A stretch of 64,000 bases of DNA from Alitta virens. Taxonomy: Eukaryota; Annelida; Polychaeta; Phyllodocida; Nereididae. The stretch spans positions 3,939,370 to 4,003,369 of the forward strand of contig OW028579.1 in NCBI GenBank assembly GCA_932294295.1, read 5' to 3'. The notes under the pieces are model-generated. The model was given only the letters and a program-made list of their open reading frames with translations, was not told the DNA's origin and did no database searches. Below, in pieces: positions 22,642 to 37,600 of the stretch. How positions within the stretch are numbered: position 1 is the first letter of the stretch; each line of letters opens with the position of its first letter. A program made the position numbers and the translations under genes.

Positions 22642-25600
22642 GTTTGAAAATTAAGTTTTAATTGGCCAGGTAAACATAAAACACTGGCTTATGCATGTTG
22701 TTTGGCACAGATGCTACTATTGTTACCCCTAACCATGACAATGCCCTGATACAGTTTAAAGAAAAGTTGCATGAATTATGTATAATTGACAATTTTGATT
22801 GTGGAAATAATGCAAATCCAAATGAAAATTATAATAGATTTAGTGCTATTGTGAACGATACAATATCACTCTGCTTCCAACAAAAACTTGTTAAATTTAA
22901 GAAACATAAACACCGGAAATCAAAATGGATAACAAGTGGTATTATCAGGTCCATAGCCTATAGAGACAAGCTTTCTATCAAATTGAAATCTTTTAATGTT
23001 CAGGATCCTCAACATAGTAATATTAAAACAAATTTAAAGACTTATAATTGCATACTAAGGAAAAGCATTCGCCATGCCAAAAAACTTTATTGTGAGAAAT
23101 ATTTTGCTAAATATAAGAGTGATATCAAAAAGACATGGGGCGTGATTAACTCAATCATTGGTCAAAATAAGAAAAATGAATTTCCAAAATGTTTTGTGGT
23201 GGACAATAATTATATATCTGACAAACAGAAAATTGCTGATGCATTTAATGAATATTATGCTGAAGCAGGAACTAAATTAGCACAGACAATAAGAACCCCG
23301 GATGGAATAAATTTCCAAAACTATATGAATCTTCCAGTTGCCTCAGATTTTAAGTTTCATACCACAAATAGAAATACTGTAATAAATGTAATGGAGTCTC
23401 TAAAAATTAAAAACAGTTGTGGGTTTGACATGATGTCAACCAAGTTACTTCAAAACGTGAAAATTGAAGTTTGTGACATAATTATGGTCATGATAAATCA
23501 GTCTTTTGTTTCAGGTATTTTCCCTGATAAATTGAAAATTGCCAAGGTTGTTCCATTGTACAAAAAAAAATGAAAAGAATAAAATCGAAAACTATAGACC
23601 TGTGTCTCTGCTTCACAGTGTGTCAAAGGTCTTTGAGCCCATTATTCATGATCAACTTAATGAGTACTTTAGTTCTCTGAAATTATTTTACAAAAGTCAA
23701 TATGGATTTAGATATTCTCACTCAACAGAATTGGCCGCGTAAGAATTGGTAGAATTAATCATCACTGAAATGGACGTCAAAAAAGTACCCTTTAATATTT
23801 ATTTTGATTTATCAAAGGCCTTTGATACACTGGACCATGAAATACTTCTGTTTAAATTAAAACACTATGGCGTGAAAGATCTTTCAGTGAAATTACTTCG
23901 TAGCTATTTAACTAACAGAGTGCAATATGTTGTTGTAGACAATATCAAGTCTAATCATGTTCCACTACAGCTTGGTGTTCCACAAGGATCCATTCTTGGT
24001 CCTCTTTTATTTATCATTTATGTCAATGATCTTGTTAACGCTACTTCTGTCTTTTATCCCATTGTTTATGCTGATGATACAACTCTTGTTGCTTCCCTGA
24101 ATACTTTTCAGGGTGAAAGAAATCTAAATGATGAGTTGGTCAGCGTAAGAAATTGGATGAAGGCAAATAAGCTATCTATTAACAAAAGCAAAACGAGAGC
24201 CATGATTTTCCAAGCACCCCAAAGAAGAGTTCAAATTCCTAATATTAAAATAGAAGACTCTGTTATTGAATTTGTCAATGAAGTTAACTTCCTTGGCATA
24301 ATGTTAGATAGACATCTAAATTGGAAAGCTCACCGTGATATGATTACAAAGAAATTGTCAAAAACAGTAGGCATTATGCACAGATTAAATAATATGTTGC
24401 TTCTCTGTGCCTTGTTACATATATACAATTCCCTCATGTCATCACACTTAAACTATGGAGCTCTTCTTTGGGGTTGGCAATGTCAAAATATATTCATTTT
24501 ACAAAAAAAACCTGTCAGAGCTCTTACTAACAGTAAATATAATTGTCATACTAGTGGTTTATTTAAAAAACTAAATCTTTTAAAATTCCATGACAATGCC
24601 TTGCCACAGTATTTTCTTGATTTACTACTGCTATTTAGAGATGATCCTCATTACTATGAAACTCGAATAGCTGGTCAACTATGAATTCCCTTAATTAAAC
24701 ATGAATTTGCAAAACAGAGTATTAAGTATAGATTTATCAAAACCCTTAATAATATGTCCATAACTTACAGAGAAAAACTAGAAACACATAGTTTAGATGG
24801 ATTTAAGAAATATGTGAAAAATAGCACTGTAGCATCTTATTCCGCAGACTGCAGTATTAAAAATTGCTATATATGTATAAATGTTCGTCCTACTGCTTCT
24901 TCATAATACTTTTCAATAATATATTCTTTAACTTGAGATGAGTAACGTAGATGAGACTACTACTGATGAGAGTAATTTCCATATTGTGTTTGATTTAATG
25001 TTCACTATGTAATATTAATAGATCTCTCCAGGTGGCCTCATGCTAGCGATAAAATAAATTGTAAATATTTTTTTGTTTGGCAAAATAAAAAGAATCTGAA
25101 ACTGAATCTGAATCTGTATGCAGATATATAATAGTTATTATATATAATGATTACGTTATATTATTTATATTGCACTTTATTGAATACTATATATCTAACA
25201 TATCATATTTACATTGATTTTAAGTCATACACACATATCTTAGTATAAGAGCATATATATATTTTACTTATTAATATGAACAGTAGTTTAGGCCTGTACA
25301 TCATATGTGATATTTATAATACATACCATATTATATAATGATGTATGTTTGATAAGTATATCGACATGCATATTTTGTGATACGAACAGTAAATTAGGTG
25401 GGTCGTCCATGGATTCTTAGTAGAAGAAATCCTGACCTCTCATTGGCTGCAATATGACACCATATTGCATGGCATACTTGTTCATAAAAAAATCCCGTAC
25501 CTTCAGACTACTTACTAATAGTATCTATTATAAATGATAAATATATTATAAAAGCAGGTATAAAACTGCTGCAAAATATGTCTAAAATAGCATAGTGCTA

Positions 25601-28600
25601 ATTGGGAATCACGTAGCCATAAACAATGATAAATAACAAAGTTGTCATGATGAGGAGAAAATTAAAAAAATTCATATCTAAGAGACTATTATATACCTCC
25701 AAGTATGTGTCTTCTTTTCCCAGAATGGGGTGGGGGCCTAGCTCAGTGGTAGTGCGCTGGGCTTCCAACCACTGGTTCCCGGGTTCAATTCCTGGTCGCA
25801 CCTAAGTTGGATTGCTGTTTCATCCATCACTGCCATGGTTCCGAATTAGCCCATCTGGCGCAAAGATGTAGGACATACATCTATGGCGTGACTTGCATTT
25901 TTGCATATACATCTTTCATGAGTACTCTCTGGCTTTGATGTTTCATTTCAAAATATTGGACCTTTTGTTGCAGATGAACTGAAAGAAAACCTAAGACAAA
26001 ATAGTTTACTAAAGCGTGAACTTTGGGAAAAATTGCTAAAATACTTGTATCAACAACAACACGAAGGGGTCCAAACAACGCGCAGCTTTCTGAATGCTTT
26101 GAAGAGGGCTGGATATGACTTTCAAGTGGATTGGATTTACAACCGATCAGAAAGCGCCTCAGATCCAAACAATAGGAATCACAAGTTGGATGAGTACCGG
26201 GTCTTCAAGAACCTGTTGGATTTATTTACTAGTGACTTCTGTAGAATACTGGACCCACAAGACCTGTTACCTTATTTTGTAGAGAAGGAGCTGCTACTAG
26301 ATTGTCACATAGAGTTAGTTATGAAATACAGCACACGTAATCAGAAAGTCCTGGGTATTCTTTATTACATGACCCTTAGTGGTAAGGAAGACTGGCCGAA
26401 GAGATTTTGTGAAGTGCTTTTAGAGGCTGGACAAGAACATGAACCTTATAAGGAATTGGCATTGAGGATCGAGCCAGAATTTGGTAAGTGATATGGTGGT
26501 TAGACTATAATTCTGTTATTGGAATCTTTTACAGTTTCACTAAAAATGTTCTGTCAAATTAAATCTAGACAAGGCTAGGCAACTTCTGCTATACTGCTAT
26601 CACTATTATAACACAAGTCTCGTACAGGTCTCTTTTTAAAGAGAGCTTTACTTGCTATCCATTTCTTTAATAAATGATCATGTATTTGCATTCAGTCCAT
26701 TCACACTGGACAATAAAACACTCCCATTTCTCTGCTTAGTGCCATCTTTCCTTTACATTGACATCTGTGCGCTGCTAACATTGTTCACACATTCCCAGAT
26801 ATATATTCTCTCTCTCTTTTTTTAAATAATTTTCTTGTTTCTTCTTCAGCCAATCTGTCCACAGATGAATCTTTAGTTAAATTATTTAAAGCTAACACCT
26901 TGAATGACGACAATGAGGATGCATTGAATTATTGTCAGGAAGGAGAGAAAAAACTTTCCACACAATGTCATGAAGACCCTGAAGTTACGAATCGGGCTAG
27001 TTCCTGCATAAAAGACTACGCTACCAAAAAGTATGATATATCAGAAGCAGATATCATATCTTCGAACAATGAGACAGCTGTGAAAAGCCTAAATATTGAA
27101 CCACTAAATGGTTTGTATCATTTCTCATGTATATTTAATTAAGATATTGTGAAATACAGTTTAATTATCAATTTATTTTAACACTAAAAGTACTTTAGCT
27201 TAATAGTTCATCATACTGATCACTCAGATGGAGCCAACAACTTGTCATGGCCACACGTGAACGATATTTCATCAGCTGCATCAGTATTTTCTGCAGAAGA
27301 TAACACCTCCTATCCGGAAGCTTCAGGTAAATTCATGGGACTTACATGGGTCAACAAATTATTATTATTATTATGAACATTTTATTCGCACATAAAGTAC
27401 AATTTGGTAAATATGAATCAGGAATTAAAATTTGTTGTTACATAAACTTTTAATCATAAAATCAGTTTCCCCAACAGTGAAGCCAGGAAGGAGAAGAGTG
27501 TTGTCCCTAAGTTCTATAAGTTCTTCTACCACTGTTGGCACATACGGTTTAAACTTAAACTGGAAACAGCTAACAGCACAATGCCAACGTGATGCAAGAA
27601 ATGTACTGTTACGGTTTATAATTTCATTGTACACAAAACTGTTGTTCAGGATAAGTTGTGTCACTAAATTATTGTTCTTGGAAATATTCCTGAGAAGGTT
27701 GTTAAACCCAACACCCAGCTGATCGAGTAAGCTCGCTTTTCTGCACAACGACAGAACAATGTCCGTGGGCGTTGTCATTGGTGGTCCCCATACACGCTTG
27801 CAACATTTCCTCCAGGCAGTCTCTAGCTTGCTTACACAAGGCTTACTCAAGTCCAAGGCTTGACTGCCATAAAATGAGCAGCATTTGCTTTCAAACAAGC
27901 GGTATAAAACTTTCCTTTGGACCTTGGAGTTTGCACATATACTATTAGTACGTCTAAAAAGTTCATTGGATTTAACCCTGATGTCCTCGGCATCTGTCAA
28001 AGTTGCAAGAAGGTGATTTCCTAAGTGCTTCACTTTACTGCTCCATTCAACAGTCTTACCATGGAGTGTAATGCGGCTAAGTGAGTTTGTATGCTTAATT
28101 CCAAAAGCAACATGTCTTTGAGGCATTACAGGTAATTCCATATACTTGTGAGTACTTTTCACAGACTGTAATCATAGACTGTAATCCAGCTAAAGTAGTC
28201 AGCATAACTTAAGGCACCAGCAAATTTGTGACCAATATGGCATCCAGACTTTGTATGCTTAATTCCAGTAAGTTCTTGGAGTCACACATCATAATATAAG
28301 ATAAAAAGAATGGGCAAAAGAACCCCACCTTGTTTGACACCATTGGTAGCTCCAAATTCATCAGACAAACATCCCGTCCATGTTGCTTGTATCCGTTGTC
28401 TAATATGCATGTCGAGTATCAGTCTTATAATTGGCGAAGGAATATGGCGTTCTAGCAATAAATGAAAAAGCTTCTTGTACCTTACACAGTCAAACGTCTT
28501 GGAGGCATCTAAAAAGCAGGAGTACACTGGAGATCCATTAGCTAAATAATACTCCGTAATTTCTTTAAATACCAATGTGCATAATGAAGTGGAAACCATG

Positions 28601-31600
28601 GGTTTATATGAGAACTGTAAATCACTCGTGCTAAGCAAATCTGTGTAATGCATAAGTATCACCCTCACGAAGACCTTATTAATGGATGACATTAGAGATA
28701 TTCCTCGGAGGTTATCGCTTAAGCAGATATCACCAGTTTTATTTTTAGGTATCGATATAACGGTGGAAATTAGCAAACAGTCTGGATAATGTCCATGATT
28801 TAACATGCAATTGAATAGCTTGACGAGAATACCACAGAGAGTTTTACATCCATATATAACATGATTGGAGTTGGTGCCATCGCGTCCACTGCCTTTGTCT
28901 TTTTTAAGCAGATCAGCATCAACAAGATGTTTTTGTGAAATTTCAACTAGGTTGTCCCATTCGGAGCATAATTTTCATCCAGTGTTTTGTTAAATTGTTC
29001 GTACCACTCTAAATCAAAAGGATCAATATTCAGAATATTCTCATATTTTGCTTTGAGCAATTGGCAAATGTCCTGGGGGTTAGCAACACCATCAATATGA
29101 GAGGGGCTATGGCGTTTGGTCGGGACCATTTTATTCAGTTCATTCCAAAATAAACGAGAATTATCTTTCGCAAGTGCATCGGCCATCTTTGATCATCTTA
29201 GCAAAGCATCCTTTGATTTAAACTCCCTTATCTTATAGTGATAATTCCGCTTAACTCTTTTGTAAGTATCATGAACTACTCCATCTGAAGTCCATGCATC
29301 AACGGTAACATGTAGCCTGACAATAATGTTTTTCCTAACCATGGGAGAAAGTGTATGATCTGGAAAAAGCTACAAATAATATATCTCTGTCTCTGCCCGG
29401 GACCCTTGAATCTTCAGGGTCCCTGGAAAATGGTGTGACCTACTTTTACGATATCGCTGCGTATGTGCAACGTATTGCTGACCTAACAAATTAGTTCTAT
29501 GATCGTCAGTTCACATTGCTTTGAAAATAACGTATAAAACCCCAATTTTGCATGATTTGTATTCCTTGAACATAATTGAGCATGTTTTAATCGAGGACCA
29601 AGCTTTGGATAATTACAAATGTGGTTAAACCTTGATTGGTTGAAGCTTAGTTTTTTTTTAATAGTTCCAAATAAATTACTATGTATTTTAATTGTAAAAA
29701 AAAAAAATTGGCTGACCTAGCAACCCTACGTTTTGAGGGCTATGCAACAAACATTTTTATTTTCAGCCTTTGCTGATTGTTTACAAATCCAAGCAACTTG
29801 AAAGTCATCGGGTCATTTAGGGTTATGATTAAACCAATGTCAAATAGGGTAAAACCGAGGCCCTTATAAGGTCTACTTCATGACATAAATATGCCTTATC
29901 TACTTTTTTGTTTGTCTGCAAATGTTGCTCTGAAGATCCAGTGAACAATGCACCCTTAAAAATGGATGTATCTGTGTTTATGTTCTTGCATTTGATATTT
30001 CACAGGTAGCTGGGATGATGTTGAAGGCGCAGGAAGGCAAGGGCTGATGGAAATTGATGGAGGACAAACTTCTCAAAGAGAAGAATTGAAGTTACGAGCT
30101 TATCAAAGAGAGCTCGCAAAAGCACCACTGGAAGGCCTGAACACAATCATAATAGCGCGTACTGGGACGGGCAAAACTCATGTTGCTGCTCATGTAGCAA
30201 AGGTAATAATCATTGAATATTTTCATGAGCCTCATTAAATTTCATCACAGAATGTAGGAACTAATGGTATAAGTGATTTTCTGAAATTTAACTTGTAATT
30301 TATTGAGAAAGCCCTTATTTCTTATGCAAGGATGGTAACCCTGGATAGAGCAATCAGGCAGCCAGTGAAGGCTTCGAGGAACCAACATAGTAAACAGTGT
30401 CATCAAAATGGTTAAAGGTGATACAGGGTGAACCACCTCATATTGTACAATTCCTTTACTCAGTAACAAATACTTAACAATGTATGCACATCAGTGGCTT
30501 GGGCCCAACACATCGTGTTGCGGTTGGACCGGGCCTAAGAGTTTTGTGAAATGAGTGAGATATGCAGTGAAACATTTTGTGGTCAAGTCAAGTGCTGCTC
30601 CTAATTCACAAGCCAGTTTTAAAATGTTTTACTGTACAGCTTCACTGTTTTGGTGGTTGGTGTGGGTGGATTAGGGCTTTACATCCTATATTGTACCGGA
30701 TGGGCTAATTAGGACAGACAGGGGCCATGGCAATGTGTGTGTGTGTGTGTGATTAGGGCTTTAAGTCCTGTATTTCTGCACCAGTTGGGCTAATTAGGAC
30801 AGGCAGAGACCATGGCAATGAGATGATGGATGAAACAGCCATCCATCTGAGGCTCAACAGGAATTGAGCATGAACCCGGGACCCAGTGGTTGGAAGCGCA
30901 GCTCGCTACTACTGAGCCAGGCTCCAACAATTCTGGATTTTAACTTGCTTGCACTGGTTGACATGCATGTTAATAGGGGAGAGTGGGGAACAGTGAGACA
31001 AACCCCCCCCCCCCCCCCAGTTTTAACACAGTAAAGGTAAAGTAGCTCAGGTTATAACACCGCCCTTTAAACATTTATGCCAACACTACATAACCCCTAG
31101 AATGTATCATTACCAGCAATAATTAAAAGCGCATAGTGCTTGAAATTTTGGGTTTTATACCAGGTAAAGTAATCTTTTATGCATGTGAGTTTTCAATCTT
31201 TTTCTCAAGTATTTGGAGGTAATGTAGTCATCTAATAGTATGCAAACCTTGGATTGTGGTCTTTTATTCCAGATATTAATAAACAACGCTGTAGCCATGT
31301 AGACCTCAGACCGTCACTTCATATGAAAACCAGCACGGGGAAGAGTAAGACAAAGTATGAGTGGGGCATGGTGAGACAGTCAGTTCAATGTAACTCTTCA
31401 TAAAGTGAATGACAGTTAGATTTCGGTTGTATGACACGTTAAATTGATAGGTACTTGTCTATGCCAGGCCAAGTGAATGACCCCAGCTATAGGGTAATAT
31501 GCTTAACATCGTGTGGACTTAAGTTTGACCATCTCAGCATTACATCATCCTCTGACTACTGATAAAATAACCTGCTAAGCTTCAGACCAGTAGCAGTGGA

Positions 31601-34600
31601 CAATAAAAGGAACTTGCTACTTAAAATAAGAGTATTCGGAGACATTTTGCATTTTTGTTGTACTATCAAGCCATGTCTCACTCTAACACTTAGCTTGTCT
31701 CATAGTGCCCCACCCGTGGGGAACATTGAGACAAATGACTTGCATTGACATTGTGTTGAATCACTCCAATCTAACACATGGTAGAAGCCTGAAACTGCTG
31801 GAAAGTATGCACAACTATATAACCTACATCTGAGTAGGGAAACCAGCTATGCCTTGATTTTAGAACTTGTGTCATAATTGAAGTTAAAAAATGTCTCATT
31901 GTTCCCCACTCTCCCCTACACATCTGCGATAATGGGATCCCAGTTAAAAAGGCTTATAAATTACTTCATTAGGTCTTTCTTTTTTTAAAGGTACATCTGG
32001 AGACAGCAGCCAACAAGAACAAATGTGTTGTATTCCTGGTGCCACATCTCCATCTAGTTAACCAACAAGAAAAAATATTTCGTCAATATCTGTCAAGTCG
32101 AAAAATTGTCAAACTGCAAGGTGCGAACACTGTGGAGAGTCGGGTGCCACTTGAATGTATTCTTGAGCAAAACGATGTTGTCATCATGACCCCGCAGGTG
32201 AGTTTAATGACTTGCAATGGTGGGGATAAACAGCAAATTAGAAATAATCACCACATTTACAGGCAAGATGGCATGGGTACCAAGGAGAGAGCTAGTATAC
32301 CAGAATTTCGCGTTACAGCTGGTTGAATTGATATGTAAACTTTTGTTCACACGTATGTAAAGTGCAAATTGCAGTTGTTGAGTCATTGGTGATATATCTA
32401 CACCACCTGCCCTCTTGTGGGCTAAAAATATAACAGTGATTGATCCTTATAAGTCATCATGGGATAGAACATCTACAGTTAGTTTCATAAAATATGGTCG
32501 ACTCTAGACAGCTGTTGCGACCTATTCTTGGTTGTAGCTATAACTGGCTAAAGCCAGCTGCTTCTTATTGTCGGCTTACACCTAACACCACTGAAAAAAA
32601 TATAAACCTTGGTAAAGGAAAGAAATTTATCTAATATATCATAAATATGTATTTGCAATAGACATGCATCTTTTCAACAAGAAATGACAAATATGCGTTG
32701 GTGCTGCAGGTACTTTTAGATCCAGCTTAGTGCAGCCACCTATAGCCGGACAGTTAGTTCCCTTTCGTGGCAGTTATATTCTTATAGCAGAAACTTTTCT
32801 AGCTTTGTCTTGGTTTAACTTGACAGGTCGTTTTTAACAAACTAACTGTAGTTACATATACCCTATGACCTCTACATTTAGAAAAAACTCATTCTTTCAT
32901 TCCTTATTCCCATGACTACAATGTTTTCATAAGCCCCTATTCTCCATCATGGCATCATATGTAAATTGGATAAATGTCATTACACAGGTTTCTATAAGTA
33001 CGCGGGTCTGGTGATTGGCAGAAACAAGATTTTTAATTAATTTTTTTTATTATTGATTTCCTTCATAGTGTCTTGTGAATGAACTTAATAAGAAAGGCCC
33101 TGAGCTTTTGGAGCGAATTACTTTGTTGTTAATCGACGAGTGTCACGAAACCAAGAAATGTCACCCATGCAAGGAAGTCATGTCTTTTTACCTTGATGCC
33201 AAGCTTGATGAAGTGACTAGTAACATGAGGCATGTTCCTCTTCCTCAGGTAATACCTTCACTTTATTAGAAGATCACATATCTGTAGCTTAGTAAATGTT
33301 TAATTAAATGCTAAGCATGTTAATCAGCTAAGGTTGACATCTGTAAGCGAAGTTCACATTTTTTAAAATATATATACATATGTGTGTATCTATGGTTTAT
33401 ACTCTCCAACATTAGTTGTGGACCTAAATAAAATATCTAAATCTGAATAATTATGATATGAGATAATTGGATTGGTACAGCAAAGTAATAATATTTGTTT
33501 TTTTTTCAGGTGGTTGGTCTGACGGCTTCTGTAAGTGCAAAAAATGCGAAAAGCTCTGAAGAGAATCTACTAAAACTTGCAGCTGATCTGGATGCACAGA
33601 CATTTCAAATGGTCAGAGAAGAGAAAGAGGACTTAAATCAACATGTCAATGATCCATTAGAACGTGAGGCCCAAAATTGACTATTCCCATTCATTTAAGT
33701 CTTTATTTCTCTTAATGACTGTAACAGTATTAGTAGTAGTAGTACTAGTAGTAGTAGAGGGGTGGGAGCCTAGCTTGGCTTCCAACCACTGGGTTCGGGT
33801 TTAGTTCCCGGTTGAGCCTATGTTGGATGGCTGTTTCACCCTTCGTCTCATTGCCATGGTCCCTACCTGTCCTAATTAGCCCATTAGGTGAAGAAATACA
33901 GGACGTAAAGCCCTAATCCACCACCACCACCAGTAGTGGTAGTAGTAAGTGTAGTAACGGTCCATGGAAAAGTAGTAGAAGTAGTATGTAGTAGTAGATT
34001 TTCGATGCAGTTTACACATCTGATCATATGAATTTGGTCCGCATATTTTATTATTAAGCTATTATTTGCACATCTAATCCTGTTAAATTGCTCTTTAGGT
34101 CAACTATTGGTGGAAGGTCGTCAGAATGATCAATTCAAGGCGATGATTGAGTCCATTATGATGCGAATTGAATCAATCATAAAAAATATCCCAGGTGAGC
34201 CGAAATAGTTCAGATTGTATGGAAAAAAAAATCAATGTATTTTTTGTAAAATATATCACTATGTAGCATTATGTTTGGGATATGCACATAAAGAGCTATG
34301 AAGAGACATATATGTTAATTCAAATATCATTTCCTGTCCGATAAGCTGATCTGGCAGGGTCTGCTTACCATATCCAAAAGGCTCACCAGGATATGTCAAA
34401 AGTTACTATACTATGTGAATCCATACACAGCTTTGTCACTTGTGAAGCAGCTATGTCTTCAGTTCAATTTCAACTTTGTAAAAACGCAGAGGTAGCAATG
34501 TCAAAACTGAGGTAGCAATGCCAAAGCACCTTATGGTAATATTTTATTTTATTACGTTGCTTTTCAAAGGAAATGGTTTGTTCTTTTAAAATTGCAGCAA

Positions 34601-37600
34601 AGTCTTTAGCTGTAGTATTTATATAGTCATGGGAGCGACTTTTAGCAGTGTTTTTTTTTTTACCAAATTAGGTCAATATTTATGAACTATATCTATCAAA
34701 AGCTTGTTAGAATTAACATCAAAAGTCATATCAGCGCTTGTCCAATTGCAACTGATCAGACTGATACAAAAGTGCATATCATTGATAGTTACACTGCTGA
34801 CTCTTCCAGCAGTTTAAAATTACAGCATGATTACAGTCCCAATGCAGACCCACATGCCGAGTCGCAAGAAGAGGGTCTGAGTGAACTGACTGTGCACAGC
34901 AAAACACCCTGAAAGTAGGTCAATCACCACAGTGACCGCACATGTTAAATCATTATGTACAGCATCTTCCTGAAGCACGGCTACCGCGTATGCTTTGCTA
35001 GATTCCACTATGCCTAGGTTTTTTTCACAGTCACCCACTCAGCGTTAAAAAACTACAACTGTCGAACCGTGCCACTTTGCTGCTAAATATAGATATATTT
35101 CATAAACATAACGGCTGATTTGGCGATCTTGAGACCTTCGTGACCAATCAAACTGGATAAGAAAAAACCAGGTAATCAAGCCCATTTCTAGCAAGGCACA
35201 TGCCATAGCCGTGCAGAGGAGTGGAACTTGCTTTTGGAAGATGTACATACCGGGACTTACTACATTGTATCCATATAAATTGATCTATGCTGTCTAATTC
35301 CTAACTCTCCCACTAGGATAATTGCTCCCCTAAATTCCCTCAAACCCTCTCTTGCTGAAAGGCCTGAACAAGGGTCTGATCTTGCTTGAATAATTGATAG
35401 TGTAGTGTAGTGGTCCTGGTGTGAGCAGAATGCTGTCCTTCGCACCAGGGAGTGACTCTTTGGTACAATTGTTAACATTCTGGGTTTTAGTCCCATTCAG
35501 GGAAAATTTTCACAATAGCCCATGTTCAAAAAAACAAACTTTCTGTTCTTTATATGGCCAAAATAGTCCATAGCTTCAAAGATGTTATTTTTAAATCTTA
35601 TGTTGGCATAGCTTTATATATGTTTTTTAACATATCTCTTTTGTCAGAATCTACATACACATGTTCAGCACCCGACCTTAGGAAGCACATATTGGCACCT
35701 CTTGCAGAGCGAAATATGCAGCAGTACATGAACTGGCTCAGTGACTTGCACACAAAAGCTCAGAATATTTTGGACGAAAAACTACAAAGGATGTTGGTCA
35801 CAGCCAAGGAGTGCCTAGAGGTGATACTATGTTATGAGCTCAAAATGCGCGCACATTTCAAGCTAATTTTGTTTGAATTTTGAGTGAATTACTCATTTTG
35901 CAACAGAAAATGTGCGCGAAATTCACAAAACTGCCAGCAGAGGTGGACAGGCTAAATTATTGCTAACTCTACTCTCTATTAGCAGTAATTAGTTCATGCA
36001 AAATCAGCATGCAGTTTGCACATTTTTAGCCGGCAGTTCCTGTTGAATTAGCACACAGTTCACTCAAGCAAAGCGATGTTCCTTTACAGGGTGCGGCCAA
36101 AACAATTGCACCAGCAGCTACTGCTACCTCTTTTGTTATTATCTCAATTGACAGTCATCACATGCAGCAATCATACACACGAAAGCAATAATAGTCTTAA
36201 ATTATCTTTTAGAATATATTTTCTTCCTCACGAATGTTAGATAATATGGATCTAAATATAGCACATGCACACTTATCACACCTTTGGATAATTTTTTGTA
36301 AACTTTTCTGCAACTAGAGACACCATGCAAACAGACAGAAATCTGACTTCTGTGATATATGTCACTCAGGACAAGCCCTGTGACAGGCACCCTTGCAATA
36401 ATTCAAATCAGATATTATCTGACATTATGAGATCAAAAATATCACAATGACCAATTGTTTATACCCCTGACTAAATATGGCACAACTTCAAATGCCTCAT
36501 AAGCATTTGAGTAACCTAGGGCTATCCTGAAACAGAAGATGCCCAGTGCAAGTTTTTTTGGCTACACCCTATCGCTTTCATGTGATATTGTATGGTGGTC
36601 AACTGTACTAAAAGAGATAATTCATTTACTTTTTCCAGTCACTCATCCAGTGCCATATAAGCATTTGAGTAACCTAGGGCTATCCTGAAACAGAAGATGC
36701 CCAGTGCAAGTTTTTTTGGCTACACCCTATCGCTTTCATGTGATATTGTATGGTGGTCAACTGTACTAAAAGAGATAATTCATTTACTTTTTCCAGTCAC
36801 TCATCCAGTGCCATAGCACTACACTGTTGACCTGACCTGCCTAATTCTTTTAAACTCTCAATGTACAAACTACTGGTCTGAGAAAGATTTTAGGAAAGAG
36901 ATTTTATTTTAGTTTTTCCTATTTTGTACTAATGAGATTCATTCTTTACTCCAGGTACTTCACAGGGGGCTGGAAATTAATGATGATTGCGAATCGCTAA
37001 ATGCTCTTGAATTCATAAAAAAGAAATGGGAACAGCCACAATTCAACAGTGAAAATCAATCTCCAGCAGAAAGTGAAATCTATCAAATATTCCTAGGTAA
37101 ATATTTTTTTTTTAGTTTTGAAAACACAGCATGTCAAGCGTAATTTTTTCTTCGGTATAGACTCATGTTGTAAGCCTGAGGCTAAGTCATCTATGCCACA
37201 GCAGCTGCAGCAACAAGTAAATGTAATGATAAGATGATAGAGTGCCATGTTGCACATTTATACCCTGCATGGGACTTTGTACTGCCTCAGCAAAGACTAC
37301 ATGTCTACGATGCAATGCCAACTTCACAATGTTTTACATCTTATCTTCATTTGTTAACAGATAAACTTGATCACTTAAGCCATATTTGTCAACTGGAGTC
37401 ACAGATGAACCCAAAGCTGTCCAAATTGTTTGAAATTCTTGAGGAGGAGTATTTGAGTCCTGGAAATGAATGCAGAATAATAATATTCGTCAGAACAAGA
37501 GACATGACTAAGAGTCTGGTGAAGTGGGTCGAAAGACAGTCGAGCATAGCTCTCCTTCAACCTTTGGCCATCGTGGGAAGTATTGGTAAGATGATACTAA

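Noticed and set aside
25730..25805. Possible tRNA gene
   Set aside because: Has A- and B-box-like elements but no complete cloverleaf. Repeated with a constant non-tRNA body, so it is a SINE head.
34682..34912. 76-codon ORF in RLR intron 9, also present in the left arm (6920-7141)
   Set aside because: Conserved only because the arms are duplicates. Including it between exons 9 and 10 breaks the phase (a TGA follows the possible acceptor), and it matches no RLR segment.
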